Assembly: GCA_934358405.1 (NCBI GenBank)
Contig: CAKRKL010000063.1
Location: 1-11,942 of the forward strand
Direction of reading: 5' to 3'
Length of the DNA stretch: 11,942 nucleotides
Origin: an uncultured Blautia sp.
Lineage (GTDB): Bacteria > Bacillota > Clostridia > Lachnospirales > Lachnospiraceae
Position numbers and translations under genes: made by a program. Each line of letters starts with the position of its first letter. Position 1 is the stretch's first letter. The notes below the pieces were generated by a model. It was not told where the DNA came from, searched no databases, and saw only the letters and a list, made by a program, of their open reading frames with translations. Positions 1 through 7,327 of the stretch are shown piece after piece.

Positions 1-461
1 CCGCTGATTTGCACCTTTTGGCCATCCACCGATGGAAGAAGCTGCTGTATTTCATTCTGTGACGGTACATAATACTTCCCTGAAGGAAATCCCCAAAGCT
101 TCACCAAAGGGTAAACCGTGTCATCAAAAAGACCGTCTGTTTCCTGAAATATTTCTTTTCCTCTGTTGATAATTTCTGCCAGCTCATCTGAAACCTGAAG
201 CTCACCTGATTGGTTCAGGGCATATACCTGACTTTCTTCATTTTGTGCTGATAAAAGTGCATCCAGTCTTTGAATCTCTTCGGCTGCTTTTTCTACTGCC
301 TGCTGACTGTTTCTCCCATATGCGGTAAGTTCCATATAAGTGTCCATGGAAAATAGCTGTTTCTGGTATTTTTTGTTCTTACTGTTATTCTGATAGAAGC
401 CAGCTGCTCCTGCTAGTACACATACACATATACCGGCTATAATAAATAAGTGTTTTTTCAT
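1..461 (-). CDS. ApbE-family FAD:protein FMN transferase, N-terminal part (runs off left edge)
   Basis: About 153 codons are visible and the C-terminus lies beyond position 1. The protein begins MKKHLFIIAG and has one hydrophobic N-terminal segment (about residues 4-21) that looks like a signal peptide or membrane anchor; I see no clear lipobox. Next come family hallmarks: a MDTYMELTAYG stretch near residues 39-49, an EIQRLDALLS helix near 62-71, a VYALNQSGE segment, and GLFDDTVYPLVKLWGF near residues 110-125. ApbE/Ftp enzymes attach FMN from FAD to Thr or Ser of partner flavoproteins such as Rnf/Nqr subunits or extracellular FMN-binding proteins, usually outside the membrane. The Mg-binding and catalytic C-terminal half is not in the window, so activity cannot be judged. 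Its ATG overlaps the stop of the response regulator by 4 bases, so the two are probably translationally coupled. The family call is fairly firm; the partner protein is unknown. Confidence 0.8.
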   Translation of the reverse strand, partial: MKKHLFIIAGICVCVLAGAAGFYQNNSKNKKYQKQLFSMDTYMELTAYGRNSQQAVEKAAEEIQRLDALLSAQNEESQVYALNQSGELQVSDELAEIINRGKEIFQETDGLFDDTVYPLVKLWGFPSGKYYVPSQNEIQQLLPSVDGQKVQIS

Positions 462-2080
462 ACAGTTCTTTTTTCCCTTGCATATTCTGTAGGAGTCTTG
501 CCGGTTGTCTTCTTAAAGGAAATACTGAAATAATGGGGATCTGCAAATCCAACCCTTTCTGCAATCTCATAGTTCTTGAGAGTCGTCTGCTCCAGAAGCT
601 TTTTGGCCTTTTCCATGCGGATACGCCCAAGGAATTCCAAAAATGTCCCACCTGTAGCTTCCTTAAAAAGTGTACTGAAATAGCTGGTACTGATATTTAA
701 ATAAGAACAGATATCATTAAGACTCAGTTCCGGTTCCATATAATGCTCACGGATGTATTCCATGGCAAGAACAGCCTGCTTCTGACCACTGGAGCTATTC
801 ATGGAAGAGCATCTTTCAAATACTTCCTTTACATATTCCTCAGCCATAGAAAAAGCCTCATCAAAGGTTTTCTGTTCTGTTACTTTCCCCATCAGAAGCT
901 CTCTTTTGTGAAATAGATCTTCATTATCGGAGGTTACAGATTCCCAGCAGCTTCCTGCATGGCGCAGGATCATCTGGAGGCAGACACATGCATGACTTTT
1001 ATCAGCCCTTGCCTTTTTAATTTTTTCTTTCATATCTGCCAATGCATGGTCCACTGCCTGAATGTTCTCGTTTCGGATTCCATTTATCATTTCATTTAAT
1101 GGCTGCTGAAGAGAAAGACAGCTTTCTTCCGTTTGTTCTTCTGTATCTATGAGAAGATTACCGCCTAACAAATAACGAAGTCCAATTGCTCCTTCTGCCT
1201 GCTCATGGGAATGGATCAAATCTGCCGGCGTCTTCACCCATCCTCCCAGTCCGGCGGAAACTTCAATTCCGATTACTTCTTTTACCTTGCTCTGAATTTC
1301 TTCACAGATTTCATAGGTTTCTCTGGAAAATTCCCTGCAGTGATCTCCCATAAAAAGAATACATACTCTGTTATTACCTTCCTGATAAGCAATTCCTGCA
1401 CCTCTGTCTGTAACGATCTCATCTGCCACATTGAATAGTACAAATGCCATCAGTGCGCTCTCCTGGCGCTTTTCCATATCGATCTCGTGTATATCAGAAA
1501 ACAGATCCATATCAAATACAGCCACCCGATAAGAGGAACTATCCATGTAAATTCCCATTTTTGCCAGCTCATCCAGACTCTGGGAAATCTCTCTTGTACA
1601 GCTGACCAGCGCCTCAATAGCCTTAGAGCGAATAACAAGCGCATTTTTATGGTAATCCTGAGATGTTTTTGTCAGGGATTCCAGTCTCTGCTTTTCCTTG
1701 CGCTGCTGATCCACTTTTACTTTCATTTTACCGATAACCTCCCGAAGTTCCATGGCAGTAACGGGTTTCAGCATATATTCACTTACATTGTACTGAATTG
1801 CTTTCTTCGCATATTCAAATTCTCCAAATCCGCTGAAGATTACAATCACAATTTCCGGATAATTGTTGTGAAGAAATTTGCTTAATTCCATGCCGTCCAT
1901 ATACGGCATCAAAATATCAGTAAGAACAATGTCTACCGGATGGTTTTCCACAAATTCAGCAGCCTGTTTTCCATTCTCGCAGTCTCCTACCAGTTCACAA
2001 TCCATGGAGCCCCAGTCAATATTCTCTTTAATTGCATCGCGCACCAGGATTTCATCATCTACAAGTAAAATTCGATACAT
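458..2080 (-). CDS. YesN-type response regulator with AraC-family DNA-binding domain
   Basis: The product is 540 aa. I chose the ATG at 2080, giving MYRILLVDDE, because the receiver domain starts there and AAAGGGAAAG lies about 10 bases upstream; the open frame continues to 2251 but that extension has no family match. Residues 1-120 are a receiver domain with acidic pair D8-D9, phospho-acceptor D55 (in VLTDILMP) and K105 (in YMLKP). A helical, charged linker follows (about 112-150), then a roughly 280-residue middle region of the YesN sort. Residues about 434-540 form an AraC double helix-turn-helix ending in FADPHYFSISFKKTTGKTPTEY. YesN-type regulators usually work with a membrane sensor kinase and commonly control carbohydrate uptake, but no kinase is visible here. 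It is first in its operon, with apbE behind it, and divergent from fucU. Its target is unknown; the divergent fucU is a possibility only by position. Confidence 0.93.
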   Translation of the reverse strand: MYRILLVDDEILVRDAIKENIDWGSMDCELVGDCENGKQAAEFVENHPVDIVLTDILMPYMDGMELSKFLHNNYPEIVIVIFSGFGEFEYAKKAIQYNVSEYMLKPVTAMELREVIGKMKVKVDQQRKEKQRLESLTKTSQDYHKNALVIRSKAIEALVSCTREISQSLDELAKMGIYMDSSSYRVAVFDMDLFSDIHEIDMEKRQESALMAFVLFNVADEIVTDRGAGIAYQEGNNRVCILFMGDHCREFSRETYEICEEIQSKVKEVIGIEVSAGLGGWVKTPADLIHSHEQAEGAIGLRYLLGGNLLIDTEEQTEESCLSLQQPLNEMINGIRNENIQAVDHALADMKEKIKKARADKSHACVCLQMILRHAGSCWESVTSDNEDLFHKRELLMGKVTEQKTFDEAFSMAEEYVKEVFERCSSMNSSSGQKQAVLAMEYIREHYMEPELSLNDICSYLNISTSYFSTLFKEATGGTFLEFLGRIRMEKAKKLLEQTTLKNYEIAERVGFADPHYFSISFKKTTGKTPTEYAREKRTV

Positions 2081-2213
2081 AGTTTTTGCTTTCCCTTTCT
2101 GTATTCCGTACGTATCCAGGCGCTCCCCCAGCGTCAGTACACATATATCAGTTCTGTATATTTCTCTTAACCATTCATTTTCCACATATTTTTTCGAATA
2201 GTTACTAAATATT

Positions 2214-2242
2214 ATATTATCACACAGCTTATCATTATGCAA
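2214..2242 (-). promoter_or_regulatory. Candidate sigma-A promoter for the response regulator-apbE operon
   Basis: Read on the minus strand there is a -35 TTGCAT (2242-2237), a 17-base spacer and a -10 TAATAT (2219-2214). It would give a leader of about 125 bases before the ATG at 2080. The leader has no obvious riboswitch. The call rests on consensus match and spacing only. Confidence 0.45.
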
Positions 2243-2308
2243 ACTAAACAATTAGCTTTCCAATTTTGTTAATCGTAAATTTTTCATCTTTTTACGTAAA
2301 ATTTTAAC

Positions 2309-2337
2309 TTGAAATATTGTTTAAATGAAGGTAATTT
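2309..2337 (+). promoter_or_regulatory. Candidate promoter for fucU
   Basis: TTGAAA at 2309-2314 and TAATTT at 2332-2337 are separated by 17 bases. A better -10 hexamer, TATAAT at 2337-2342, is present but would leave a 22-base spacer from TTGAAA, so the exact -10 is uncertain. The region from 2081 to 2395 is shared with the divergent response-regulator promoter. Confidence 0.4.
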
Positions 2338-2353
2338 ATAATGTAGAATACTT

Positions 2354-2371
2354 TCGGAACCAAGATTCCGA
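2354..2371. repeat. Inverted repeat in the fucU leader (possible operator)
   Basis: TCGGAA (2354-2359) and TTCCGA (2366-2371) form perfect 6-base arms around a 6-base centre, just downstream of the candidate fucU -10 and 24 bases before the fucU start. The size and placement suit a dimeric repressor operator or a small leader hairpin. No regulator can be assigned from sequence alone. Confidence 0.45.
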
Positions 2372-2395
2372 TCATGAACGAAGGGAGATTAAATT

Positions 2396-2839
2396 ATGTT
2401 AAAAGGAATTCCGGAAATACTTTCACCACAGCTTTTAAAGGTATTATGCGAGATGGGCCACAGTGATCGCATTGTAATCGCAGACGGTAACTTCCCGGTA
2501 GAATCCATGGGTAAGGATGCAGTAGTTGTACGTTGCGACGGACATGGCGTTCCTGAGCTTCTGGATGCTATTCTCACTGTTATTCCGCTTGATTCTTATG
2601 TTGAGAAGCCGGTAACATTAATGGAGGTTATGCCTGGTGATACCGTAAAGACTCCAATCTGGGATACATATAAGGAAATCGTTTCCAAGCATGACGATCG
2701 TGGCGCTGATGCTGTTGGCAATATTGAGCGCTTCGCATTCTATGAGGAAGCTAAGAAAGCATACTGTATCGTTGCTACCGGCGAGAAAGCGGTTTATGCA
2801 AATGTTATGCTTCAGAAGGGTGTTGTTATCAACAATTAA
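2396..2839 (+). CDS. fucU: L-fucose mutarotase
   Basis: The product is 147 aa, the usual length of the FucU branch of the RbsD/FucU family. It converts alpha- and beta-anomers of L-fucose, feeding the isomerase with the usable form; these proteins are cytosolic ring-shaped multimers. Family features are MLKGIPEILSPQLLKVL at the N-terminus, H22 in EMGHSD (the conserved catalytic histidine position), D30 in IVIADGNFP, and the C-terminal blocks IERFAFYEEAKKAYCIVATGE and YANVMLQKGV. The start is well supported by AAGGGAG 8-9 bases upstream. It is a single-gene unit: the divergent response regulator lies on its left and a strong terminator follows directly. Its partner fucI lies on the opposite strand about 1.6 kb away, separated by an unrelated surface-protein gene, so the two are not cotranscribed. 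FucU versus the RbsD ribose pyranase is decided by the N- and C-terminal blocks. Confidence 0.93.
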   Translation: MLKGIPEILSPQLLKVLCEMGHSDRIVIADGNFPVESMGKDAVVVRCDGHGVPELLDAILTVIPLDSYVEKPVTLMEVMPGDTVKTPIWDTYKEIVSKHDDRGADAVGNIERFAFYEEAKKAYCIVATGEKAVYANVMLQKGVVINN

Positions 2840-2884
2840 TTTTAGATATTCTGACATTTGCTGCTTTTATAGCAGCCTCCTATC

Positions 2885-2920
2885 AAAAAGCTCCGCCGTT
2901 TTATTACGGCGGAGCTTTTT
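2885..2920. terminator. Bidirectional rho-independent terminator between fucU and the surface-protein gene
   Basis: A perfect 14-base stem (2885-2898 with 2907-2920) encloses an 8-base loop. The stem starts with AAAAAG and ends with CTTTTT, so either strand gives a GC-rich stem followed by a U run. It sits between convergent genes ending at 2839 (+) and 2931 (-) and can serve both. Confidence 0.92.
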
Positions 2921-2930
2921 GTGTTCTTAT

Positions 2931-4208
2931 TTAATCATCGTTTTTCTTATTTTTCTTAATGAGCCAGATTACAACTGCAATTCCGATAATAATTACAGCA
3001 ACCAGGATCCAGATCAGAGTGGTCATGCCTGAAGAAGCTTTCTCCACATTTTCACTGGATGCAGCCTGTCCTGCACTTTCTGCAGGTGTGTCTGTCTTTG
3101 TTGGTTTCTCTGTAGGTGCTGATGTCTCGGTTGGCTTTGGAGTTGGTGTACTGGTTTCAGTTGGCTCTGGTGTTGGTGTACTGGTACTGGTCGGCTCCGG
3201 TGTTGGTGTACTGGTACTGGTTGGCTCCGGAGTCGGCGTACTGGTATTAGTTGGCTCTGGAGTCGGTGTATTGGTGCTGGTTGGCTCTGGAGTCGGTGTA
3301 TTGGTGTTGGTTGGCTTCGGAGTTGGTGTACTGGTATTAGTTGGTTTCGGAGTTGGTGTACTGGTTGGCTTTGGAGTTGGTGTTTTCTTCTCCTCGCTGC
3401 CAGCTGCTGCTTTTCCAACTGCTGTATCACTTTCAGAGTTCACGTCTCCGGTTGCCTCTGTATTGCCTTCAGAATTCGCGTCTCCGGTTGCTTCCGTATC
3501 ACCTTCAGAATTTACGCCAATTTCTGTTTTATCCTCAGGTTCTTCTGCTGCAGATGCGCTGTTCTCTCCTGCTTCCGGTGTCACTGTATTCTCGGGAACC
3601 AGTTCTACAGTGCTCTGTTCTGTATTAGTTGCCTGAGCAATATCTACCCAGCCTGATACTTCTCCAGCTGTTGTTTGTCCCCAGACGCCATCTTTGCCTG
3701 TATCAACTTCAACATCAATATGTAATTTCTCACCATTGGCAATGTTACAGCCACCTGGAACAGTACCATATTTTTTGCCAGGTCCCTTATATAAAGAAAC
3801 AGAACCGTCTTCCTTGGCATTTACAGTAATATCATAATTCACATCTTTACTTCCATATAAAGCCAGTTCAGATGCAACTGCCTCTGCAAGAGTAGCAGGT
3901 TTCAGATATTTCTCTTCAAGAAAACCAAACATTCCATGCAGCTGTGTATACAGCCATATGTTTCCTGCATCATCCTTGCTCTCACCTTCTACATGAATAG
4001 CAGTTCCATTAGGAATCAGCTCATCATTCAGCTTCGGACTGTCTGTACTTGCTTCTGAGTACATATCTACCCCACCGTCCGGTGATTCTACAATCATATA
4101 ATAGTCAGTTTTATAATCTACCTGCTGCGATTTCCCCGCATCTGCAAAAGCACTTACAGACATGCAGAGGGTAAGGACCACAGCCAGCATTATCCCCAGC
4201 TTCTTCAT
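2931..4208 (-). CDS. Secreted SH3-domain protein with Thr/Pro repeat stalk and C-terminal membrane anchor
   Basis: The product is 425 aa from the ATG at 4208, which follows AAGGGGATATTT; an upstream in-frame extension is unlikely because the signal peptide begins here. Residues 1-22 are a signal peptide ending SAFA, with cleavage likely before DAGKS. Two bacterial SH3-like domains follow (about 35-104 and 123-192), with GxWLY/GFLEEKYL and GVWGQ/GWVDI features. Then come an acidic Ser/Glu/Thr-rich linker with a 12-residue repeat (233-265) and a TPTPEPTSTS-type stalk (about 276-375). A single transmembrane helix (about 396-416) precedes a lysine-rich tail. There is no LPXTG motif, so it is probably held by the membrane helix rather than sortase. 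SH3-like domains often bind peptidoglycan; the stalk suggests a wall-spanning, possibly glycosylated surface protein. It has its own promoter and lies between fucU and fucI. The specific function is unknown. Confidence 0.85.
   Translation of the reverse strand: MKKLGIMLAVVLTLCMSVSAFADAGKSQQVDYKTDYYMIVESPDGGVDMYSEASTDSPKLNDELIPNGTAIHVEGESKDDAGNIWLYTQLHGMFGFLEEKYLKPATLAEAVASELALYGSKDVNYDITVNAKEDGSVSLYKGPGKKYGTVPGGCNIANGEKLHIDVEVDTGKDGVWGQTTAGEVSGWVDIAQATNTEQSTVELVPENTVTPEAGENSASAAEEPEDKTEIGVNSEGDTEATGDANSEGNTEATGDVNSESDTAVGKAAAGSEEKKTPTPKPTSTPTPKPTNTSTPTPKPTNTNTPTPEPTSTNTPTPEPTNTSTPTPEPTSTSTPTPEPTSTSTPTPEPTETSTPTPKPTETSAPTEKPTKTDTPAESAGQAASSENVEKASSGMTTLIWILVAVIIIGIAVVIWLIKKNKKNDD
3121..3384 (-). 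repeat. 30-base in-frame tandem repeat encoding the Thr/Pro stalk
   Basis: Eight consecutive 30-base units (3121-3360) and a shorter 24-base unit (3361-3384) are visible, each ending in a GGAGTTGGTGTA-like block on the plus strand. Each full unit encodes ten residues of the pattern TPTPEPTSTS. Units differ mainly at third positions and at Lys/Glu or Ser/Asn alternatives. The multiple-of-three period keeps the frame, so unit gain or loss would change only stalk length. Confidence 0.93.
3414..3512 (-). repeat. 36-base tandem repeat in the acidic linker
   Basis: Two full copies and a shorter third copy encode NSEGDTEATGDA, NSEGNTEATGDV and NSESDTAVG. This repeat is independent of the Thr/Pro stalk array and lies between the second SH3-like domain and the stalk. 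Confidence 0.8.
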
Positions 4209-4254
4209 AAATATCCCCTTTTCCCTGTTTATATACTTTTTTATGCTATTTTTT

Positions 4255-4282
4255 ATTTTACCACACCCCCAAAAAGTTGCAA
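4255..4282 (-). promoter_or_regulatory. Promoter of the surface-protein gene
   Basis: On the minus strand: -35 TTGCAA (4282-4277), a 16-base spacer, and -10 TAAAAT (4260-4255) preceded by TGG, which makes an extended -10. It lies about 47 bases before the ATG and downstream of the fucI terminator, so the surface protein is probably transcribed on its own. Confidence 0.6.
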
Positions 4283-4322
4283 CCTTTTTTTGCCAAAAGA
4301 ACATTTTTTATCTATAGACGGC

Positions 4323-4353
4323 AAAAGAGCGGGATATAGATTCCCGCTCTTTT
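4323..4353 (-). terminator. Rho-independent terminator of fucI
   Basis: A perfect 12-base stem (4323-4334 with 4342-4353) encloses a 7-base loop; on the minus strand the stem AAAAGAGCGGGA ends in CTCTTTT. It lies about 60 bases after the fucI stop. Because the stem also carries T's on the plus strand, it could work in both directions. Confidence 0.85.
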
Positions 4354-4357
4354 AGTT

Positions 4358-4394
4358 TCCTTCTTTCGAAAGCTTTTTGGGGAAGAAAGAAGGA
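4358..4394 (-). repeat. Second hairpin between the fucI stop and its terminator
   Basis: TCCTTCTTTC (4358-4367) and GAAAGAAGGA (4385-4394) are perfect 10-base arms around a 17-base loop. In the fucI mRNA it would form just after the stop codon and just before the terminator. It lacks a GC-rich stem, so it may be a stabilising 3-prime structure rather than a terminator. Confidence 0.55.
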
Positions 4395-4410
4395 GATTAT
4401 AAAAAGCTAA

Positions 4411-6207
4411 TTATTTATAAAGAGGTCCATAGTTCTTGCAAGCTCTGAAGTCTGCACCTTCTTTATCCATTCCAAATGCATTCCAAGCTGCCGGACGGAA
4501 AACATCTGCTTCAGGTACGTTATGCATGCAAACCGGGATTCTCAGCATAGAGCACATTGTGATCAGATCTGCACCAATATGTCCATAGGAGATTGCACCG
4601 TGGTTAGCACCCCAGTTATTCATAACATCATAAGCAGTCTTGAATGCACCGTCTTTGCCATCGCATCTCGGTACAAACCATGTACATGGCCATGTGTAGT
4701 CAGTACGTTTCCAAAGTGTATCAGATACATCCTCAGGAAGCTCTACAGTCCATCCCTCTGCAATCTGAAGAACCGGTCCAAGTCCTTTTACAAGGTTCAG
4801 ACGGATCATTGTTGCAGGCATGGTAGCTCTTGTCTCAAATCTGGAGGAGAATCCGCCGCCACGGAAGTATCCGTTATCAGCTGCATTCCATGTAGTAGCC
4901 TTCATGATTGCTTTCTGGTCTTCCTCTGTAACATTCCACCATTCTTTCATAACGCCTTCGCCGTTCTCATCCTTAACAACGCCGGAAGCATCAAGGCAGC
5001 ATGCACCGGAGTTGATCAGGTGAATGATACCATCGTTTTCTTTTGCAACGCCTTCAAGATCATATCCTGTAACACGTTTTACTGCATTTGCACTCCAGTA
5101 GGTACGAACATCTGCAAACATCTGAGCACGTCCGGTAAGAAGTTTCATAAACAGCATTCCAAGACCGTTAAGTACGTCATTCTCTGTAGCAAGGATGTAT
5201 GGCTCTCTTGCTCCATCCCAGTCAAAGGATGTGTTCAGCATAGCTTCTGCAAAGTCACCGTTCGGATAGAAGTCTGTCCACTGTCTCTGTCCCTGGAAAC
5301 CAGCTGCAAGTGCATTGTGTCCGATAGCTTCCTCTGAGAATTTCGGGTCAAGATTGTCGCATCCATTCATAAGCTCTTTAATGATAACAGCCATCTTAAC
5401 TACGAACTCAAACTGCTCTTCTTTCTGCTCTTCTGTCATCTGAAGTTCCGGTGGGTTCTTGTCAAATCCGATGGTGCAGTTCTCTTTTGCCCACTTCATT
5501 GCTCTGTCAAATTCTTCGTGATCATAGATGCCCTCTGACATACGACGGATGATCTCAACCTCGTCAACAGACTCAACACGCATTCCAAGGTAGGACTCAA
5601 TGAAATCAGGATCGATAATAGATCCGCCAATACCCATTGTAACAGAACCGATCTGCAGCCAGGATTTGTTTCTCATAGTTGCAACTGCAACTGCTGCACG
5701 ACCAAATCTTAACATTTTCTCTTTAACATCTTCTGGCATTACTGTATCGTCAGCATCCAGAACTTCGTGTCCGTAGATACCAAATGCAGGAAGGCCTTTC
5801 TGTGCATGTGTGGCAAGAACGGATGCAAGGTAAACAGCACCTGGTCTCTCAGTTGCATTGAATCCCCATACAGCCTTAATAGTCTGAGGATCCATATCCA
5901 TTGTCTCTGCACCGTAGCACCAGCAAGGTGTAACTGTTACTGTAATATCAACGCCCTCATGTCTGAATTTATCAGCGCATGCAGCTGCCTCACCAACACG
6001 TCCGATGGTAGTATCTGCAATAACAACCTTTACAGGCTCGCCGTTGGAATATCTTAAGTTTGCCTCATATAATTCCTTAACGGATTTCGCCATATTCATG
6101 GTCTGCTCTTCCAGAGATCCTCTTACATCAAGAGTTCCTCTACGTCCGTCGATTGTCGGTCTGATACCAATTACAGGGTAACTTCCGATTAATCTGCTCT
6201 TTGCCAT
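4411..6207 (-). CDS. fucI: L-fucose isomerase
   Basis: The product is 598 aa, close to the 591 aa of the E. coli enzyme. It converts L-fucose to L-fuculose in the cytoplasm using Mn2+, the first step of phosphorylating fucose catabolism; the family also acts on D-arabinose. The N-terminus [24 protein letters not shown] is typical. The expected metal-binding and catalytic residues are E342 (ATEND), D366 (FADVRTYW) and H536 (NWGANHG), matching E337, D361 and H528 of the E. coli enzyme with small offsets. Start choice is firm: AGGAGGT lies at 6218-6224. The gene has its own terminator and is divergent from an AraC-type regulator, the classical arrangement for a substrate-responsive activator and its target. 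No kinase or aldolase lies next to it; those steps must be encoded elsewhere, perhaps in the BMC operon past the right edge. Confidence 0.97.
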   Translation of the reverse strand: MAKSRLIGSYPVIGIRPTIDGRRGTLDVRGSLEEQTMNMAKSVKELYEANLRYSNGEPVKVVIADTTIGRVGEAAACADKFRHEGVDITVTVTPCWCYGAETMDMDPQTIKAVWGFNATERPGAVYLASVLATHAQKGLPAFGIYGHEVLDADDTVMPEDVKEKMLRFGRAAVAVATMRNKSWLQIGSVTMGIGGSIIDPDFIESYLGMRVESVDEVEIIRRMSEGIYDHEEFDRAMKWAKENCTIGFDKNPPELQMTEEQKEEQFEFVVKMAVIIKELMNGCDNLDPKFSEEAIGHNALAAGFQGQRQWTDFYPNGDFAEAMLNTSFDWDGAREPYILATENDVLNGLGMLFMKLLTGRAQMFADVRTYWSANAVKRVTGYDLEGVAKENDGIIHLINSGACCLDASGVVKDENGEGVMKEWWNVTEEDQKAIMKATTWNAADNGYFRGGGFSSRFETRATMPATMIRLNLVKGLGPVLQIAEGWTVELPEDVSDTLWKRTDYTWPCTWFVPRCDGKDGAFKTAYDVMNNWGANHGAISYGHIGADLITMCSMLRIPVCMHNVPEADVFRPAAWNAFGMDKEGADFRACKNYGPLYK

Positions 6208-6259
6208 AGTAATATATACCTCCTGTTATTTATAAATATTTAATTACTTTCATTAAACA

Positions 6260-6302
6260 GGTTCCAGAGGTTATTTGAAAATTTTTCAAACACGCTCTAA
6301 CC
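6260..6302. repeat. 43-base imperfect palindrome in the fucI-araC divergent region
   Basis: The core TTTGAAAA-T-TTTTCAAA (6274-6290) is a perfect inverted repeat. Outer blocks also pair: GGTT with AACC, and AGAG with CTCT, interrupted by a 2-base bulge and a 4-base internal mismatch. It could be an operator overlapping a weak fucI promoter (minus strand: -35 TTCAAA at 6279-6274, 16-base spacer, -10 TTTAAT at 6257-6252), or a leader hairpin if transcription starts from the TATAAT at 6321-6316. Its right half resembles the arms of the repeat at 9361-9437. Confidence 0.6.
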
Positions 6303-6324
6303 TTTCATAATTTACATTATATGA

Positions 6325-6354
6325 TTGATTCATTAAAATTACTTGTGTTATAAT
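6325..6354 (+). promoter_or_regulatory. Candidate promoter of the AraC-type regulator
   Basis: TTGATT (6325-6330), an 18-base spacer and a perfect TATAAT (6349-6354) preceded by TGT, giving an extended -10. Transcription would start near 6361, leaving a leader of about 70 bases. It faces away from fucI across the palindrome at 6260-6302. Confidence 0.55.
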
Positions 6355-6416
6355 AGCAAATAATAGTACAATATTCACCTTTTCTGTTGAAACAGCAAAA
6401 TTTCTATATATTTATG

Positions 6417-6426
6417 AAGGGAGGAG
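6417..6426 (+). promoter_or_regulatory. Ribosome binding site that decides a TTG start
   Basis: AAGGGAGGAG is a strong Shine-Dalgarno sequence and ends 5 bases before TTG at 6432. It directly follows the in-frame ATG at 6414, so it cannot serve that codon, and the ATG further upstream at 6387 has no comparable site. TTG is therefore the preferred start. Confidence 0.75.
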
Positions 6427-6431
6427 TTATT

Positions 6432-7289
6432 TTGCAGATTATAGATCAGAATGAAGACCGTCCAAGGGGTACATACGAGTTTCCTTTTGAGTTTCATTAC
6501 ATTGATGTAAATCATCCCAGATATGTAATGTCCTACCACTGGCATGTAGAATATGAAATTATTCGTATTCTTTCCGGAGAATTTACCATCACTTTAGACG
6601 AAAAAAGCTTTAAAGCATACCCTGGTGATGTTATTTTTGTCCACAGTGGAATCCTGCATTCCGGAATTCCTGTCAATTGTGTCTATCAGTGTATTGTCTT
6701 TGATATGAATGTATTTTTAAAATTAAATTCTGTATGTGCAGATTATATCCAAAAAATTGTCCATCAGGAAATTCTGATTTTTCATCATTTTGACCAACGT
6801 TATCCAGATGTTCTCTCTGTAGTAAATTCTCTTTTTCATTCTATGGAAGAAAAATCGCCTGGATATGAGCTTTCTGTAATTGGACAATTTTACCACTTTT
6901 TCGGTATCGTTTTTGGTAATCATTACTACCTTGACAGTCAGCCAAAAACCAGGCGGGATTACAAGCGAATCTTGCAGTTAAAGCAGGTGGTGGAATTTAT
7001 TGAAAAGAATTATGCCTCTCCTCTTACCCTTAAACAGCTGTCTGATTCTGTTTCCATGTCGCCCAAATATTTTTGTCGTTTTTTTTCAGAAATGACCCAT
7101 CAGACACCCATGGATTATCTAAATCGTCAGCGTATTGAGCAGGCATGTTACCAGCTTTCCACAACGGACGATTCCATAACAGATATTGCTTATCGCAATG
7201 GTTTTAATGATCTTAGCTACTTTATTCGTACTTTTAAAAAGTATAAAGGAACAACTCCCGGAAAATATAAAAAAGCTGACACTGCTTAA
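6432..7289 (+). CDS. AraC-family transcriptional regulator with N-terminal cupin domain
   Basis: The product is 285 aa from the TTG start. Residues about 15-95 form a cupin-type ligand pocket (YHWHVEYEIIRILSGEF, with H36, H38 and E40, followed by PGDVIFVHSGILHSG). Residues about 185-280 hold the two helix-turn-helix motifs of the family: LTLKQLSDSVSMSPKYFCRFF and ITDIAYRNGFNDLSYFIRTFKK, closing with GTTPGKYKK. Such proteins are one-component sensors, often activators of sugar genes. Being divergent from fucI, across an intergenic region of 224 bases with a palindrome, makes fucI the most likely target and fucose or a derivative the likely ligand; that is inference from position. It shares only the DNA-binding family with the response regulator at 458-2080. 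No convincing terminator with a U run follows it. Confidence 0.92.
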   Translation: MQIIDQNEDRPRGTYEFPFEFHYIDVNHPRYVMSYHWHVEYEIIRILSGEFTITLDEKSFKAYPGDVIFVHSGILHSGIPVNCVYQCIVFDMNVFLKLNSVCADYIQKIVHQEILIFHHFDQRYPDVLSVVNSLFHSMEEKSPGYELSVIGQFYHFFGIVFGNHYYLDSQPKTRRDYKRILQLKQVVEFIEKNYASPLTLKQLSDSVSMSPKYFCRFFSEMTHQTPMDYLNRQRIEQACYQLSTTDDSITDIAYRNGFNDLSYFIRTFKKYKGTTPGKYKKADTA

Positions 7290-7300
7290 AGACATGTGGC

Positions 7301-7327
7301 GGGCGGGTATGCATTTTGCTCCCGCCC
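7301..7327. repeat. GC-rich hairpin after the AraC regulator gene
   Basis: GGGCGGG (7301-7307) and CCCGCCC (7321-7327) form a 7-base stem with a 13-base loop, 11 bases after the araC stop. On the plus strand it is followed by A's rather than T's, so it is not a standard intrinsic terminator for araC, though it may protect the mRNA end. Confidence 0.5.

Noticed and set aside
2081..2251. In-frame N-terminal extension of the response regulator
   Set aside because: The receiver domain begins exactly at MYRILLVDDE (2080) with a ribosome site just upstream, and the extension has no recognisable sequence and overlaps the likely promoter.
3121..3384. CRISPR array
   Set aside because: The 30-base units are contiguous with no spacers and encode an in-frame Thr/Pro protein stalk.
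2959..3636. Plus-strand open frame of 225 codons rich in Val/Gly
   Set aside because: It is the antisense of the repeat array in the surface-protein gene; the repetitive composition keeps the frame open by chance and there is no ribosome site.
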